Positions 41,897 to 52,953 are shown, numbered from the stretch's first letter. The stretch: DNA of 64,000 bases from Pseudomonas sp. SJZ079 (GCF_007993865.1 NZ_VIUH01000007.1:1-64000), one strand, 5' to 3'. The notes: generated by a model not told the origin, from the letters alone. Made by a program: numbers and translations.

Positions 41897-43744
41897 TTAT
41901 TTAACCAGGCGCTCGAGCAGCTCTTTATCGCGTACCGCACCCTTGTCGGCGCTGGTGGCCAGCAGGGCGTAGGCCTTGAGCGCGGTGGTGACCTTGCGCG
42001 GGCGCACTTCGACCGGCTTCCAGCCTTTCTTGTCCTGTTCGTGACGGCGGTGGGCAATTTCCTCGTCGCTGACCAACAGGTTGATCGAACGCTCGTGGAT
42101 GTTGATGAGGATCTTGTCGCCTTCGCGCACCAGGCCGATGGCGCCACCGGCAGCGGCTTCCGGCGAGGCGTGACCGATCGACAGGCCCGAGGTACCGCCG
42201 GAGAAGCGACCGTCGGTGAGCAGGGCGCAGGCCTTGCCCAGTCCCTTGGACTTCAGGTACGAGGTCGGGTAGAGCATTTCCTGCATGCCCGGGCCGCCCT
42301 TCGGGCCTTCGTAGCGGATGATGACGATGTCGCCTTCCTTGACTTCGTCATTGAGGATGCCGCGCACCGCGCTGTCCTGGCTCTCGAAGATCTTCGCGGT
42401 GCCTTCGAATACGTGGATCGACTCATCTACCCCTGCGGTCTTCACCACGCAGCCGTCCAGGGCGATGTTGCCGTACAGCACGGCGAGGCCGCCTTCCTGC
42501 GAGTAGGCGTGTTCGACGCTGCGGATGCAGCCGTTCTCGCGGTCGTCGTCGACCGTGTCCCAGCGGGTGCTCTGGCTGAATGCGGTCTGGGTCGGGATGC
42601 CGGCCGGGCCGGCACGGAAGAAGGTGTGCACGGCTTCATCGTCGGTCTGGGTGATGTCCCACTGGGCGATGGCATCGGCCATGGTCGCGCTGTGCACGGT
42701 CGGCAGGTCGGTGTGCAGCAGGCCGCCGCGGGCCAGCGAACCGAGAATGCTGAAGATGCCGCCGGCGCGGTGCACGTCTTCCATGTGGTATTTCTGGATG
42801 TTCGGCGCCACCTTGCACAGCTGCGGTACGCGGCGTGACAGGCGGTCGATGTCGCGCAGGTCGAAGTCGACTTCGCCTTCCTGGGCCGCGGCCAGCAGGT
42901 GCAGGATGGTGTTGGTCGAACCGCCCATGGCGATGTCCAGGGTCATGGCGTTTTCGAACGCCTTGAAGCTGGCGATGTTGCGCGGCAGGGCCGACTCGTC
43001 GCCGTCCTGATAGTAGCGCTTGCACAGCTCGACGGCGGTACGTCCGGCTTGCAGGAACAGTTGCTCGCGGTCGCTGTGAGTGGCCAGGGTCGAGCCGTTG
43101 CCGGGCAGGGCCAGGCCGAGGGCTTCCATCAGGCAGTTCATCGAGTTGGCGGTGAACATGCCGGAGCAGCTGCCGCAGGTCGGACAGGCGCTGCGCTCGT
43201 ACTCGGCGACTTTCTCATCGCTGGCGCTGTCGTCGGCGGCGATCACCATGGCGTCGACCAGATCCAGGCCGTGGCTGGCCAGCTTGGTCTTGCCGGCTTC
43301 CATCGGCCCGCCGGAAACGAATACCACCGGAATGTTCAGGCGCAGGCTGGCCAGCAGCATGCCGGGGGTGATCTTGTCGCAGTTGGAGATGCACACGATG
43401 GCGTCGGCGCAGTGGGCGTTGACCATGTATTCGACGGAGTCGGCGATGATCTCGCGGCTCGGCAGCGAATAGAGCATGCCGTCGTGGCCCATGGCGATGC
43501 CGTCGTCGACGGCGATGGTGTTGAACTCCTTGGCCACGCCGCCGGCCTTCTCGATCTCGCGGGCGACCAGCTGGCCCATGTCCTTCAGGTGTACGTGGCC
43601 GGGCACGAACTGGGTGAAGGAGTTGGCGATGGCGATGATCGGCTTCTTGAAGTCTTCGTCCTTCATCCCTGTGGCGCGCCACAGGGCGCGGGCGCCGGCC
43701 ATGTTGCGGCCGTGGGTAGAGGTTTTCGAACGATAATCAGGCAT
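41897..43744 (-). CDS. ilvD: Dihydroxy-acid dehydratase
   Basis: This 615-residue Fe-S enzyme dehydrates 2,3-dihydroxy acids in valine and isoleucine synthesis, downstream of IlvA in the isoleucine branch. Cluster-binding cysteines are visible in [13 protein letters not shown] and [19 protein letters not shown]. The C-terminal [20 protein letters not shown] is the family signature. Length is that of the full E. coli-type enzyme. The start is [14 protein letters not shown]. Confidence 0.97.
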   Translation of the reverse strand: MPDYRSKTSTHGRNMAGARALWRATGMKDEDFKKPIIAIANSFTQFVPGHVHLKDMGQLVAREIEKAGGVAKEFNTIAVDDGIAMGHDGMLYSLPSREIIADSVEYMVNAHCADAIVCISNCDKITPGMLLASLRLNIPVVFVSGGPMEAGKTKLASHGLDLVDAMVIAADDSASDEKVAEYERSACPTCGSCSGMFTANSMNCLMEALGLALPGNGSTLATHSDREQLFLQAGRTAVELCKRYYQDGDESALPRNIASFKAFENAMTLDIAMGGSTNTILHLLAAAQEGEVDFDLRDIDRLSRRVPQLCKVAPNIQKYHMEDVHRAGGIFSILGSLARGGLLHTDLPTVHSATMADAIAQWDITQTDDEAVHTFFRAGPAGIPTQTAFSQSTRWDTVDDDRENGCIRSVEHAYSQEGGLAVLYGNIALDGCVVKTAGVDESIHVFEGTAKIFESQDSAVRGILNDEVKEGDIVIIRYEGPKGGPGMQEMLYPTSYLKSKGLGKACALLTDGRFSGGTSGLSIGHASPEAAAGGAIGLVREGDKILINIHERSINLLVSDEEIAHRRHEQDKKGWKPVEVRPRKVTTALKAYALLATSADKGAVRDKELLERLVK

Positions 43745-44106
43745 GGCGATAAGTCCTGCGGAGGCTAATCAGGTAGCGGCGGCTGAAAACGGCTGCGCTA
43801 CGTTTGCAAAGGGCTGTTGCTGCGTATGGTGAGCCGGGTTCAGGCCCAAGGCAAACGGAAGTGACCGGTTGCGGGGCTGGCGGCGAGGTGGCGCGGGATC
43901 AGCGCTGGCTCGGCCGGGGCTTACAAGTCCGCCCAGGGTGGGGCAGGAGATGACCGATTCTAATCCCTGCGGGCGCTGCGGCGAAAGGTCGAGCTGACGC
44001 AGGCCAGGCCCTCGGCGTTGAGGGGGTAAGGCGCTGCGTCAGTCGCGCGGCCCATCGGCGCTCGGTCGTTGCGCGGTTGCCGTGGGTCCAGAGAGCGGGC
44101 TCGGCG
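43745..44106. other. Intergenic region upstream of ilvD
   Basis: This 360-base GC-rich stretch has no convincing gene. It should contain the ilvD promoter and the end of the dpkA transcript. I saw no branched-chain leader peptide with an attenuator. Confidence 0.4.
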
Positions 44107-45126
44107 TTAGCCTGCCAGTTGGCGCAACTTGCTCAGCTCGGCCGCCGGCAGCTGGATGCCGTGCAGTTCGGCCTGGGCGCGTTGCTGGTAGCGGCGGTCA
44201 CCCGGTTGCCGCTGTTGACCGGCCTGGTGCATGCGGCCGATCAGCTGCTCGCAGCGCTCGGCGAAGTTGTTGCCGGCGCCATGGCTGGGGTCGATGACGA
44301 TCAGCAGCTGGCCGGTCCAGGGCGTCTGCGCGCCGGGGTGGCCCGACCAGTCGAACTCGAAGGAGAAGTGTCCGCCGGTCAGCGCGGCGGCCAGCAGTTC
44401 GACCATCATCGACAGGGCCGAGCCCTTGTAGCCGCCGAAGGGGAGCAGGGCGCCGCCGTCGAGAATCGCCTTGGGGTCGCGGGTGGGCAGACCCTGCCGG
44501 TCGACGCCGTAGCCTTCCGGCAACTGGTGGCCCTCGCGGGCGGCGATCTGCACGTCGCCGTTGGCGATGGCGCTGGTGGCCAGGTCGAACACCAGCGGCT
44601 GGCCCTGTGCGCGCGGCGCGGCGAAGGCGATCGGGTTGGTGCCGAACAGCGCGCTATGGCCGCCGTGGGGCACCACGCAGGCGAAGCTGTTGACGAAGGA
44701 CAGGGCGACCAATCCTCGCTGGGCGAAAGGCTCGACATCCGGCCAGAGCGCGGCGAAGTGGTGCGAGTTGCGGATCGCCAGCAGGGCGATACCCGCCGTT
44801 CTGGCCTTTGCTTCCAGCAGTGGCCGGGCGGCGGCCAGGGCTGGCTGGGCGAAGCCGCCACGCGCGTCGACGCGGACGAAGGCCGGCGCCAGGTCTTCCA
44901 CCAGGGGCTCGGCCTGACCATCCACCCAGCCGCTGGCCAGGCTCGACAGGTAGCCGGGAATGCGGAAGATGCCATGGCTGTCGGAACCGTCGCGCTGAGC
45001 GCTGGCGCAGTTTTCCGCCAGGCAGCGGGCGACCTGGGGCGAGGTGCCGTGGTGCTCGAAGATGGCGGCGAGCAGCGCGCTCAGTTCGGCGAAGCTGATG
45101 CTTTCCATCGGGGCGTCGGGTGTCAT
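44107..45126 (-). CDS. dpkA: Delta1-piperideine/pyrroline-2-carboxylate reductase, Ldh2 family
   Basis: The 339-residue NAD(P)H-dependent reductase belongs to the malate/L-lactate (Ldh2) family. Motifs are SDSHGIFRIPGYL, RNSHHFAALWPDVE, FGTNPIAFAAPR and FGGYKGSALSMMVELL. In Pseudomonas this type (DpkA) reduces cyclic imines such as delta1-piperideine-2-carboxylate to L-pipecolate in D-lysine breakdown. Divergence from an RpiR regulator, amino-acid ABC transporter and D-amino-acid dehydrogenase supports that. AGGAG lies 9 bases before ATG 45126; ATG 45108 is an alternative. A malate or ureidoglycolate dehydrogenase role is less likely from context. Confidence 0.8.
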   Translation of the reverse strand: MTPDAPMESISFAELSALLAAIFEHHGTSPQVARCLAENCASAQRDGSDSHGIFRIPGYLSSLASGWVDGQAEPLVEDLAPAFVRVDARGGFAQPALAAARPLLEAKARTAGIALLAIRNSHHFAALWPDVEPFAQRGLVALSFVNSFACVVPHGGHSALFGTNPIAFAAPRAQGQPLVFDLATSAIANGDVQIAAREGHQLPEGYGVDRQGLPTRDPKAILDGGALLPFGGYKGSALSMMVELLAAALTGGHFSFEFDWSGHPGAQTPWTGQLLIVIDPSHGAGNNFAERCEQLIGRMHQAGQQRQPGDRRYQQRAQAELHGIQLPAAELSKLRQLAG

Positions 45127-45217
45127 GGGAGGCTTCTCCTGGGTGTTCTGAGCGGTGGTTGGGGCGCGCCTGGGTGCGCATGCTGGGTAGTGGTCACTAT
45201 CTGGATATGCCAGTTAT

Positions 45218-45242
45218 CTGTCAAATATTGACTGCATGACAG
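45218..45242. promoter_or_regulatory. Candidate RpiR operator in the divergent promoter region
   Basis: CTGTCA (45218-45223) and TGACAG (45237-45242) form an inverted repeat with centres 19 bases apart in an AT-rich stretch between dpkA and the regulator gene. The location suits control of both directions. Confidence 0.45.
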
Positions 45243-45278
45243 AAAACATTCATTTTAATCGTGAACGGGGAGTCACTC

Positions 45279-46172
45279 ATGAATCAATCGATCAAGCAGC
45301 GTCTCGAGAACAGCCTGGAACATTCGGCCGCGTCGGGGCGTGCGATTGCCAATTACATGCTGGCCAATCTGCACGAGCTGCCTTTCCAGACTTCTGCCGC
45401 CATCGCCGACAAGCTCGGCTTGAGCGAGTCCACGGTCGGTCGCTTCTGCCGTTCCCTGGGCTATAGCCACTTCAAGGCCCTGAAGAATGACCTGAAGGAT
45501 GACCTGGGCGATAGCCCCTGGTTGATCGGCGATCGCCTCAAGGAGTTCCATCGGCACAGTGGCGAGGACTCGCAGAGCGCCTCGCGCAGTCTCGAACTGG
45601 AAATCGCCTCGCTGGTGCAAGTCTACGAGCATAGCCGCAGCCCCCAGTGGCAGGCTGTGGCGCGGCGCCTGGCGACTGCCCCGCGGGTATTCGTCGCCGG
45701 TTTTCAGACCGAGCGCGGCATCGCCGTGTCGGCCGTGCATCTGCTGCAGTACCTGCGCGATGGGGTGCAGCTGGTCGATGGCGCGTCCGGGCATTTTGGC
45801 GAAGTGTTGCTGAGTCCGCCGGGGCAGGCCGCGCTGCTGGTGTTCGAGGCCCGTCGCTATTCGCAGCACGCCCAGCTGCTGTGTCGCAAGGCACGCGAGG
45901 CGGGCATCGCGGTGACCCTGGTGACCGACCCCTATTGCGAGTGGGCCGACAGCCATGCCGACGAGGTATTCCGTGTGCCCACCGAGATGAACCTGTTCTG
46001 GGAGTCGACGGCGTCGATGCTGTCGCTGGTCCATCTGCTGGTCAACGAGGTGTTCCGCAACCTGGGCCCAGAGGTCGAAGCGCGGTTGGACGCCACCGCC
46101 GCGCTGCATAACGAATTTGTCGGCTACACCACGTCGCCGGGATTCAGCAAAAAAAGCCATAACAACAACTAG
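45279..46172 (+). CDS. MurR/RpiR family transcriptional regulator
   Basis: The 297-residue protein has an N-terminal RpiR helix-turn-helix (about 30-75: FQTSAAIADKLGLSESTVGR, FCRSLGYSHFKALKNDL) and a C-terminal SIS domain (about 120-260: RVFVAGFQTERGIAVSAVHL; VTLVTDPYCEWADSHADEVF). SIS-type regulators normally bind sugar phosphates, but in this context an imine or amino-acid intermediate is likely. GGGGAGTC precedes ATG 45279. It heads the transport operon (9 bases to the next gene) and is divergent from dpkA. Confidence 0.85.
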   Translation: MNQSIKQRLENSLEHSAASGRAIANYMLANLHELPFQTSAAIADKLGLSESTVGRFCRSLGYSHFKALKNDLKDDLGDSPWLIGDRLKEFHRHSGEDSQSASRSLELEIASLVQVYEHSRSPQWQAVARRLATAPRVFVAGFQTERGIAVSAVHLLQYLRDGVQLVDGASGHFGEVLLSPPGQAALLVFEARRYSQHAQLLCRKAREAGIAVTLVTDPYCEWADSHADEVFRVPTEMNLFWESTASMLSLVHLLVNEVFRNLGPEVEARLDATAALHNEFVGYTTSPGFSKKSHNNN

Positions 46173-46181
46173 AGGTGAAGC

Positions 46182-46940
46182 ATGAATCGAGTCATGGGTT
46201 TGGCAACTGCGTGCGTATTGACCTTCAGCGCCATGAGCGCCGCGCAGGCAGAACCGCTGCGTATCGCCACCGAGGGGGCCTATCCGCCGTTCAACTACGT
46301 CGACTCGAACAATGAGCTGCATGGCTTCGATGTGGATATCGCCAGGGCGCTGTGCAGCCAGATGCAGGTGGAGTGCACCCTGGTCGCGCAGGACTGGGAC
46401 GGCATCATCCCGGCCCTGATGGCCAAGAAATACGACGCCGTGGTGGCGTCCATGGTGGTGACCGAGGAGCGCCAGAAGCAGATCGGCTTCACCGATCGCT
46501 ACTACCGCACCCGTCTGGCCGTGGCGGTGCAGAGTGACTCCACGCTGGCCGATACCACGCCGGCTGCGCTGGACGGCAAGGTCGTCGGCGCCCAGTCCTC
46601 CTCGACCCAGAGCATCTACGCCGAGGACATCTATGGCGCGGCCGGTGCCGAGGTCAAACTCTATCCGACCCAGGACGACGCCAACAGCGACCTGGCCAAC
46701 GGCCGCCTGGATGCGGTGGTCAATGACAAGTTCCCGCTGCTCGATTGGTTGGCCAAGAGTGGCAAGGACTGCTGCAAGCTGCTTGGCGACATCCAGGGCA
46801 GCGACGACGATGTGGCCATCGCCGTGCGCAAGGACGATCAGGCCCTGCGTGAGCAGCTGAACAAGGCCCTGGCGGAGATTCGTGCCAACGGCACCTATGC
46901 GCAGATCGTCAGCCAGTATTTCCCCTTCGACATCTATTGA
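46182..46940 (+). CDS. ABC transporter periplasmic amino-acid-binding protein
   Basis: This 252-residue precursor has signal peptide MNRVMGLATACVLTFSAMSA ending AQA. Family-3 solute-binding features follow: LRIATEGAYPPFNYVDSNNE, GFDVDIARALCSQM, DAVVASMVVTEERQKQIGFT and ANGRLDAVVNDKF. Similarity is to lysine/arginine/ornithine-binding (HisJ/LAO) proteins, which agrees with D-lysine or another basic amino acid as substrate. Paired cysteines (CCKLL) lie near residue 200. A stem-loop follows the gene. Confidence 0.88.
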   Translation: MNRVMGLATACVLTFSAMSAAQAEPLRIATEGAYPPFNYVDSNNELHGFDVDIARALCSQMQVECTLVAQDWDGIIPALMAKKYDAVVASMVVTEERQKQIGFTDRYYRTRLAVAVQSDSTLADTTPAALDGKVVGAQSSSTQSIYAEDIYGAAGAEVKLYPTQDDANSDLANGRLDAVVNDKFPLLDWLAKSGKDCCKLLGDIQGSDDDVAIAVRKDDQALREQLNKALAEIRANGTYAQIVSQYFPFDIY

Positions 46941-46978
46941 TCGAGCGTGGCTGTCAGGCGCTTGCCTGAACCCAGTAC

Positions 46979-47021
46979 GGCTCGTCCGCCCGTGACCCTT
47001 GGGGGCGCGGGCGGGCGAGCC
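46979..47021 (+). promoter_or_regulatory. Intercistronic stem-loop after the binding-protein gene
   Basis: GGCTCGTCCGCCCG pairs with CGGGCGGGCGAGCC over 14 positions (one G-U) with a 15-base loop and no T-run. Such hairpins after binding-protein genes usually stabilise the upstream mRNA and lower expression of the permeases. Confidence 0.6.
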
Positions 47022-47072
47022 CCTCGGCTTCGTGACTTGCCAGCATAGGCAGGACATTCAGAGGTTACCAAG

Positions 47073-47792
47073 ATGCCGGAACCCTTCTCCCTACTTTTAT
47101 TCGGCGACGGTGGCTGGGGCCTGACCCTGCTGGCCGGCGCCCTGGTGACTATTTCCCTGGCACTCTGCTGCCTGCCCCTGGGGCTGCCGCTGGGCCTGGC
47201 GGTAGCGGTGGCGGCGCGCTCGAACAAGCGCCTGCCGCGCGCGTTGTCCACGTTGTTCTCCACGGTGTTTCGCGGCCTGCCGGAGCTGCTCACCCTGCTG
47301 ATCGTCTACTACGGTTGTCAGATCGGGGTGCAGAAGCTGCTGGCCTATTGGGGCTACAGCAGCGAAGTCAGCATCAATGCCTTCTTCACTGCGGTGATCG
47401 CCTTCGGCCTGGTGTTCGCCGCGTTTTCCAGCCAGGTCTGGCTGGCGGCCTTCAAGACCCTGGGCAAGGGCCAGTATGAGGCGGCCAGCGTGTTGGGCCT
47501 GTCGCGCTGGCAGACCTTCCGCAAGGTGGTACTGCCGCAGCTGGTGCGGGTCGCCCTGCCGGGGTTGTCGAATAACTGGCTGACCCTGCTCAAGGACACC
47601 TCGCTGGTCTCGACCATCTCGCTGGTCGACCTGATGCGCCAGACCAACCTGGCGGTGAGCGCGACCAAGGAGCCGATGCTGTTCTATTTCGCCGCCTGCC
47701 TGCTGTACCTGTTCTTCTCGGCGCTGTCCGGCCGGGTGTTCAGCTTCGCCGAGAAACGCTACAGCCTCGGACACAGGAGTGCGCAGTCATGA
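47073..47792 (+). CDS. Amino-acid ABC transporter permease (HisQ type)
   Basis: The 239-residue inner-membrane permease has five predicted helices and the EAA loop GKGQYEAASVLGLSRWQTFRKVVLPQLVR. It forms a heterodimer with the next gene product. It starts 132 bases after the binding-protein gene, beyond the stem-loop, and overlaps the second permease by 4 bases (ATGA). Confidence 0.88.
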   Translation: MPEPFSLLLFGDGGWGLTLLAGALVTISLALCCLPLGLPLGLAVAVAARSNKRLPRALSTLFSTVFRGLPELLTLLIVYYGCQIGVQKLLAYWGYSSEVSINAFFTAVIAFGLVFAAFSSQVWLAAFKTLGKGQYEAASVLGLSRWQTFRKVVLPQLVRVALPGLSNNWLTLLKDTSLVSTISLVDLMRQTNLAVSATKEPMLFYFAACLLYLFFSALSGRVFSFAEKRYSLGHRSAQS

Positions 47793-48502
47793 GCGCCACG
47801 GAACTGCTGCAGCTGTTCTTCGATCCCGAGCTGTTCGAACGCTACGGTGTACGCATGCTCGACGGTTTGCTAATCACCGCCAAGCTGGTGGCCATCTCCT
47901 TCAGCCTGGGGCTGGTGCTCGGGCTGCTGCTGGCGCTCGGGCGTCTGTCGCGCAACTCCGTGCTGCGCGGGGCGACCGGGGCCTATATCTACTTCTTCCG
48001 CGGCTCGCCGTTGCTGGCGCAGTTGTTCATGCTCTATTACGGCCTGGGTTCGTTTCGCGAGCTGTGGCAGGACCTGGGCCTGTGGTGGTTCTTCCGCGAC
48101 GCCTGGTATTGCTCGCTGCTGGCCTTCACCCTGAATACCGCGGCCTACCAGGCGGAGATCCTGCGCGGCAGCCTGCAGGCCGTCGCCCGGGGTCAGCACG
48201 AAGCCGCTGCGGCACTGGGGCTGAGCCGGCGTACCACCTTCTTCAAGGTGGTACTGCCGCAATCGCTGCTGCTGGCCGTCGGTCCGCTGGGTAATGAGCT
48301 GATCCTGATGGTCAAGGCCAGTGCGATCGCCTCCCTGGTGACCATCTACGACCTGATGGGCATCACCAAACTGGCCTTCTCGCGCACCTTCGACTTCCAG
48401 CTCTACCTCTGGGCTGCGCTGTTGTACCTGCTGATCGTCGAGTGTATTCGGCGCTTGCTGCGGCGTATCGAGACGCGCCTGGGCCGGCATCTCGACACCT
48501 GA
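47789..48502 (+). CDS. Amino-acid ABC transporter permease (HisM type)
   Basis: This 237-residue permease has five helices and the EAA loop ARGQHEAAAALGLSRRTTFF. The HisM-like YFFRGSPLLAQLFMLYYGLG segment near residue 70 is present. It is translationally coupled to the preceding permease. The pair matches polar amino-acid (His/Glu/Gln/Arg/opine) transporters. Confidence 0.88.
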   Translation: MSATELLQLFFDPELFERYGVRMLDGLLITAKLVAISFSLGLVLGLLLALGRLSRNSVLRGATGAYIYFFRGSPLLAQLFMLYYGLGSFRELWQDLGLWWFFRDAWYCSLLAFTLNTAAYQAEILRGSLQAVARGQHEAAAALGLSRRTTFFKVVLPQSLLLAVGPLGNELILMVKASAIASLVTIYDLMGITKLAFSRTFDFQLYLWAALLYLLIVECIRRLLRRIETRLGRHLDT

Positions 48503-48563
48503 GTCGGGCCACTTTCGCTAACAGTCGCGCCCTGACCGGTGCGCGTGATTCAAGGATCTGTGC

Positions 48564-49799
48564 ATGAACTGCGACACTATCGTTCTGGGCGCCGGCATCG
48601 TCGGCGTGTGTACCGCCCTCCACCTGCAGGCGCGCGGCCGCCAGGTGACGCTGGTTGACCTCAAGGACCCAGGCGAGGGCACCAGTTACGGCAATGCCGG
48701 GCTGATCGAGCGTTCCAGCGTGGTGCCCTACGCCTTTCCCCGCGAGTTTCTGCGCCTGCTGCGTTATGGGCTGAACCGTGAGTCGGACGTGCGTTACAGC
48801 CTCAGTCATTTACCCAAGGCGGCGCCCTGGTTGCTGAGTTTCTGGCGGCACTCGGCGCCCAAGCCGTTGGCCGCGGCGACCCAGGCCCTGCGCCCGTTGA
48901 TCGAGCGTTGCGTGCTGGAGCATGACGCGCTGGTCGAGCAGGCCGGTCTCGAGCATCTGATTCGCGCCAATGGCTGGATCGAGATATTCCGCTGCCCGCG
49001 CGCCTTACACCGCGCGCAGCAGGAGGCGCAGGCGATGAGCGCCTATGGCCTGCATTTCGAGCTGCTGGACGCCGCACAGCTGCATGCCCGCGAAGCCAAT
49101 CTATCGCCTGCCGTGTGCGGCGGCGTGCACTGGCTGGACCCGAAGACGGTCACCGATCCGGGCAACCTGACCAAGGGTTACGCGGCACTGTTCAGCCGGC
49201 GCGGCGGGCGGGTGCTCAAGGGCGACGCGCGCTCGCTGCGCACTGAGGCCGGCGCTTGGCAGCTGATGACCGCACAGGGCCTGCTGAGCGCGCGCGAGGT
49301 GGTGGTGGCCCTGGGGCCGGAGTCCAACGAGGTGTTGAAACCCTTGGGTTACCGGCTGCCCCTGGCGGTCAAGCGTGGTTACCACATGCACTACGCGGCC
49401 AATCGCGAGCTCAAGCATTCGCTGTGCGACACCCAGGGCGGTTACGTGTTGGCACCCATGGATCAGGGCATTCGCCTGACCACCGGTATCGAGTTCGCCG
49501 CCGCCGATGCGCCGGTCAACGAGATCCAGTTGCGCCGCGCCGAGGCACTGGCCCGCCAGGTGTTTCCCCTGGGCGAGCGCCTCGACCCGCAACCCTGGCT
49601 GGGCAAGCGCCCCTGCCTGCCGGACATGCTGCCGGTCATAGGGCCGGCGCCTAACCATCCCGGGCTCTGGCTGAACTTCGGTCATGCCCACCACGGCCTG
49701 ACCCTGGGCCCGGTCAGTGGCCGCTTGCTGGCCGAGATGATGACCGGCGAACAGCCCTTTACCGACCCGGCCGCTTTCCGCGCCGAACGTTTCTCTTAA
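48564..49799 (+). CDS. FAD-dependent D-amino-acid dehydrogenase (DadA-like)
   Basis: The 411-residue DAO-family flavoprotein has the dinucleotide motif [39 protein letters not shown] and the C-terminal FAD contact [20 protein letters not shown]. It should oxidise a D-amino acid to its 2-oxo acid, with electrons to the respiratory chain. In this operon the model is D-lysine to 2-oxo-6-aminocaproate, which cyclises to delta1-piperideine-2-carboxylate, the DpkA substrate. The gene order matches P. putida PP_3591-PP_3597 as I remember it. Confidence 0.85.
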   Translation: MNCDTIVLGAGIVGVCTALHLQARGRQVTLVDLKDPGEGTSYGNAGLIERSSVVPYAFPREFLRLLRYGLNRESDVRYSLSHLPKAAPWLLSFWRHSAPKPLAAATQALRPLIERCVLEHDALVEQAGLEHLIRANGWIEIFRCPRALHRAQQEAQAMSAYGLHFELLDAAQLHAREANLSPAVCGGVHWLDPKTVTDPGNLTKGYAALFSRRGGRVLKGDARSLRTEAGAWQLMTAQGLLSAREVVVALGPESNEVLKPLGYRLPLAVKRGYHMHYAANRELKHSLCDTQGGYVLAPMDQGIRLTTGIEFAAADAPVNEIQLRRAEALARQVFPLGERLDPQPWLGKRPCLPDMLPVIGPAPNHPGLWLNFGHAHHGLTLGPVSGRLLAEMMTGEQPFTDPAAFRAERFS

Positions 49800-49890
49800 A
49801 CCCGAACACCACAACAATAAGCGCCCGCCGAACGCCGCTCTCCCGCCCGGGAGGCCGGCGCCCAACGGGCCGCGATGGGAGCGAACTCGC

Positions 49891-50694
<804 letters not shown>

Positions 50695-50709
50695 GTTGAT
50701 GGCGGCCGG

Positions 50710-51906
50710 TTAGCTGTTGGGCAGCAGGCGGCAGGTCAGGCTCTTGATGTAACGGGTCTCGGCGATCGCCGGGTGGATCGGATGATCCGGGCCCTGGGCA
50801 CCGCGCTCGAGCAGCTGGATGTTGCGGTCCAGATGACGGGCGCTGGTCAGCAGGATGTTCTGCAGGTCGTCTTCCGGTAGGTGCATGGAGCACGACGCGC
50901 TGACCAGGATGCCGTCCTTGTTGAGCAGGCGCATGGCCTGTTCATTGAGGCGACGGTAGGCGGCTTCGCCGTTCTTCATGTCCTTCTTGCGCTTGATGAA
51001 GGCGGGTGGATCGACGATCACCACGTCGAAGCGCTCCTCGGCGGATTTCAGCTCTTTCAGCGCGGCGAACACGTCGCCTTCCACGCACACCACCTGCTCG
51101 GCCACACCGTTCAGGGTGGCGTTGCGCTCCACACCGTCCAGGGCGAAACCGGAGGCATCGACGCACATCACTTCAGTGGCGCCGAAGGCCGCGGCCTGCA
51201 CGCCCCAGCCGCCGATGTAGCTGAACAGGTCGAGCACGCGCTTGCCTTTGACGTAGGGCGCCAGACGCGCGCGGTTCATGCGGTGGTCATAGAACCAGCC
51301 GGTCTTCTGGCCCTCGATTACCGGCGCCTCGAACTTCACCCCGTTCTCTTCCAGCGCCACCCACTCCGGCACCACACCGAAGGCGGTGGTCACGTAGCGC
51401 TCGAGGCCTTCGGCGTCGCGCGCGGCGGAGTCGTTCTTGAGCAGGATGCCGCTCGGCTTGCACACCTGGACCAGCGCGGCGAGTACCTCGTCCTTGTGCC
51501 GCTCCATGGTCGCCGAGGCCAACTGCACCACCAGGATGTCGAAGAAACGGTCGACCACCAGGCCCGGCAACAGGTCGGAGTCGCCATACACCAGGCGGTA
51601 GCAGGGCTGGTCGAACAGGCGCTCGCGCAGGCTCAGGGCGACGTTGATGCGGTGCACCAGCAGCGACTTGTCGAGCACGTGCTTGACGTCGCGCGACAGC
51701 AGGCGGGCGCAGATCAGGTTGTTCGGGCTCATGGCGACCACGCCCAGCGGTTTGCCGCCAGCGGCCTCGAGAATCGCCTGGTCGCCGGCGGCAAAGCCGT
51801 TCAGCGGGGTGGCGGCGACATCGATTTCATTGCTGTAGACCCACAGGTGACCGGCGCGCAGGCGTCGATCGGCGTTGGCTTTCAGGCGCAGGCTGGGCAG
51901 GGACAT
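50710..51906 (-). CDS. rlmI: 23S rRNA (cytosine) methyltransferase, RlmI type
   Basis: The 398-residue SAM-dependent enzyme has an N-terminal PUA domain (LRLKANADRRLRAGHLWVYS), an EEHEE-like middle domain with YGDSDLLPGLVVDRF, and a Rossmann methyltransferase domain. The latter carries VLDLFSYIGGWGVQAAAFGA, DPPAFIKRKKD and the catalytic-type Cys in SASCSMH. It matches RlmI, which makes 5-methylcytosine at position 1962 of 23S rRNA in E. coli. A stand-alone gene by spacing. Confidence 0.88.
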   Translation of the reverse strand: MSLPSLRLKANADRRLRAGHLWVYSNEIDVAATPLNGFAAGDQAILEAAGGKPLGVVAMSPNNLICARLLSRDVKHVLDKSLLVHRINVALSLRERLFDQPCYRLVYGDSDLLPGLVVDRFFDILVVQLASATMERHKDEVLAALVQVCKPSGILLKNDSAARDAEGLERYVTTAFGVVPEWVALEENGVKFEAPVIEGQKTGWFYDHRMNRARLAPYVKGKRVLDLFSYIGGWGVQAAAFGATEVMCVDASGFALDGVERNATLNGVAEQVVCVEGDVFAALKELKSAEERFDVVIVDPPAFIKRKKDMKNGEAAYRRLNEQAMRLLNKDGILVSASCSMHLPEDDLQNILLTSARHLDRNIQLLERGAQGPDHPIHPAIAETRYIKSLTCRLLPNS

Positions 51907-51945
51907 GGGGGCGCTCTCCGGAAAAGGGCCGGGATTATAGCGTAG

Positions 51946-51977
51946 GGTGGATTAGCCACGCAGTGGCGTAATCCACC
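51946..51977. repeat. GGTGGATTAGCC / GGCGTAATCCACC inverted repeat
   Basis: A short palindromic repeat of a family common in pseudomonads lies in the divergent region between rlmI and the HDOD gene. The arms are GGTGGATTAGCC and GGCGTAATCCACC. Confidence 0.7.
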
Positions 51978-52086
51978 AAAGGTGTCACGCCTGGCGCCGC
52001 ACCCGTTTTCTTGCAGGGCAGGGGCGCGACCCAAGGCCCATTCCGGCTACACTCTGGCCTTCTGCCATCCACCTTGTCGACTCGCC

Positions 52087-52953
52087 ATGGCCCAAGAACT
52101 CAGCGCCGCACAGATTCAAAAAGTCCTGCAAGGCATCAGTGTTCCGCCACAACCGCAAATCATGGTCGACCTGCAGATGGAGCAGGTCATGCCCAACCCG
52201 GACCTGCGCAGCATTGCCAAGCTGATCAGCCAGGACCCGGGCCTGTCCGGGGCGCTGCTGAAGCTCGTCAACTCGCCGTTCTATGACCTGGCCAACCGTA
52301 TTGTCTCGATTCAGCAGGCGGTCAACCTGCTCGGCTGCGACACGGTGATCAACCTGATCAATGCGCAGTCGATCAAGGGCGAGTTGAGCGATGAGGCCAT
52401 AGTCACCCTCAGCCGCTTCTGGGACAGTGCCCAGGATGTGGCCATGACCTGCCTGACCCTGGCCAAGCGCATCGGCCACCAGGCGCCGGACGAGGCCTAC
52501 ACCCTGGGCTTGTTCCACAACTGCGGCATTCCGCTGATGGTCAAGCGCTTCCCCGATTACATGACGGTGCTGGAAGAAGCCTATTACAGCGCCAGTGCCG
52601 AGCACCGCGTGGTCGACACCGAGAACCGTCTGCTCAACACCAATCACGCGGTGGTCGGCTACTTCACCGCCAAGTCGTGGAACCTGCCACTGCACCTGTG
52701 CGAGGCCATCGCCAGTCATCACAACGCCTTGTCGATCTTCAGCGACGACTCCGGTCGCGACGCGCCGTTGAAAACCCTGTTGGCGATTCTGAAGATGGCC
52801 GAGCACATCTGCGAGAGCCATCGGGTGCTCGGCAATCAGGCCGATGACCATGAATGGCAGAGCATCGAGCGGCTGGTGCTGGAGTATGTCGGCCTGTCCG
52901 AATACGACTTCGAGAACCTGCGCGAGAGCATCCGCGAGCTGGGTACGGTCTAA
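52087..52953 (+). CDS. HDOD domain signalling protein
   Basis: This 288-residue protein is a single HDOD domain (about 10-210), a degenerate HD-type fold used in regulation. Motifs are LISQDPGLSGALLKLVNSPF, IVSIQQAVNLLGCDTVINLI, LGLFHNCGIPLMVKRFPDY and NHAVVGYFTAKSWNLPLHLC. The metal-binding HD pair is absent, as usual. Start 52087 (MAQELSAAQ) is preferred to a longer unconserved frame. Its role may be stress or motility regulation, not determinable here. mutM follows 68 bases later. Confidence 0.85.
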   Translation: MAQELSAAQIQKVLQGISVPPQPQIMVDLQMEQVMPNPDLRSIAKLISQDPGLSGALLKLVNSPFYDLANRIVSIQQAVNLLGCDTVINLINAQSIKGELSDEAIVTLSRFWDSAQDVAMTCLTLAKRIGHQAPDEAYTLGLFHNCGIPLMVKRFPDYMTVLEEAYYSASAEHRVVDTENRLLNTNHAVVGYFTAKSWNLPLHLCEAIASHHNALSIFSDDSGRDAPLKTLLAILKMAEHICESHRVLGNQADDHEWQSIERLVLEYVGLSEYDFENLRESIRELGTV

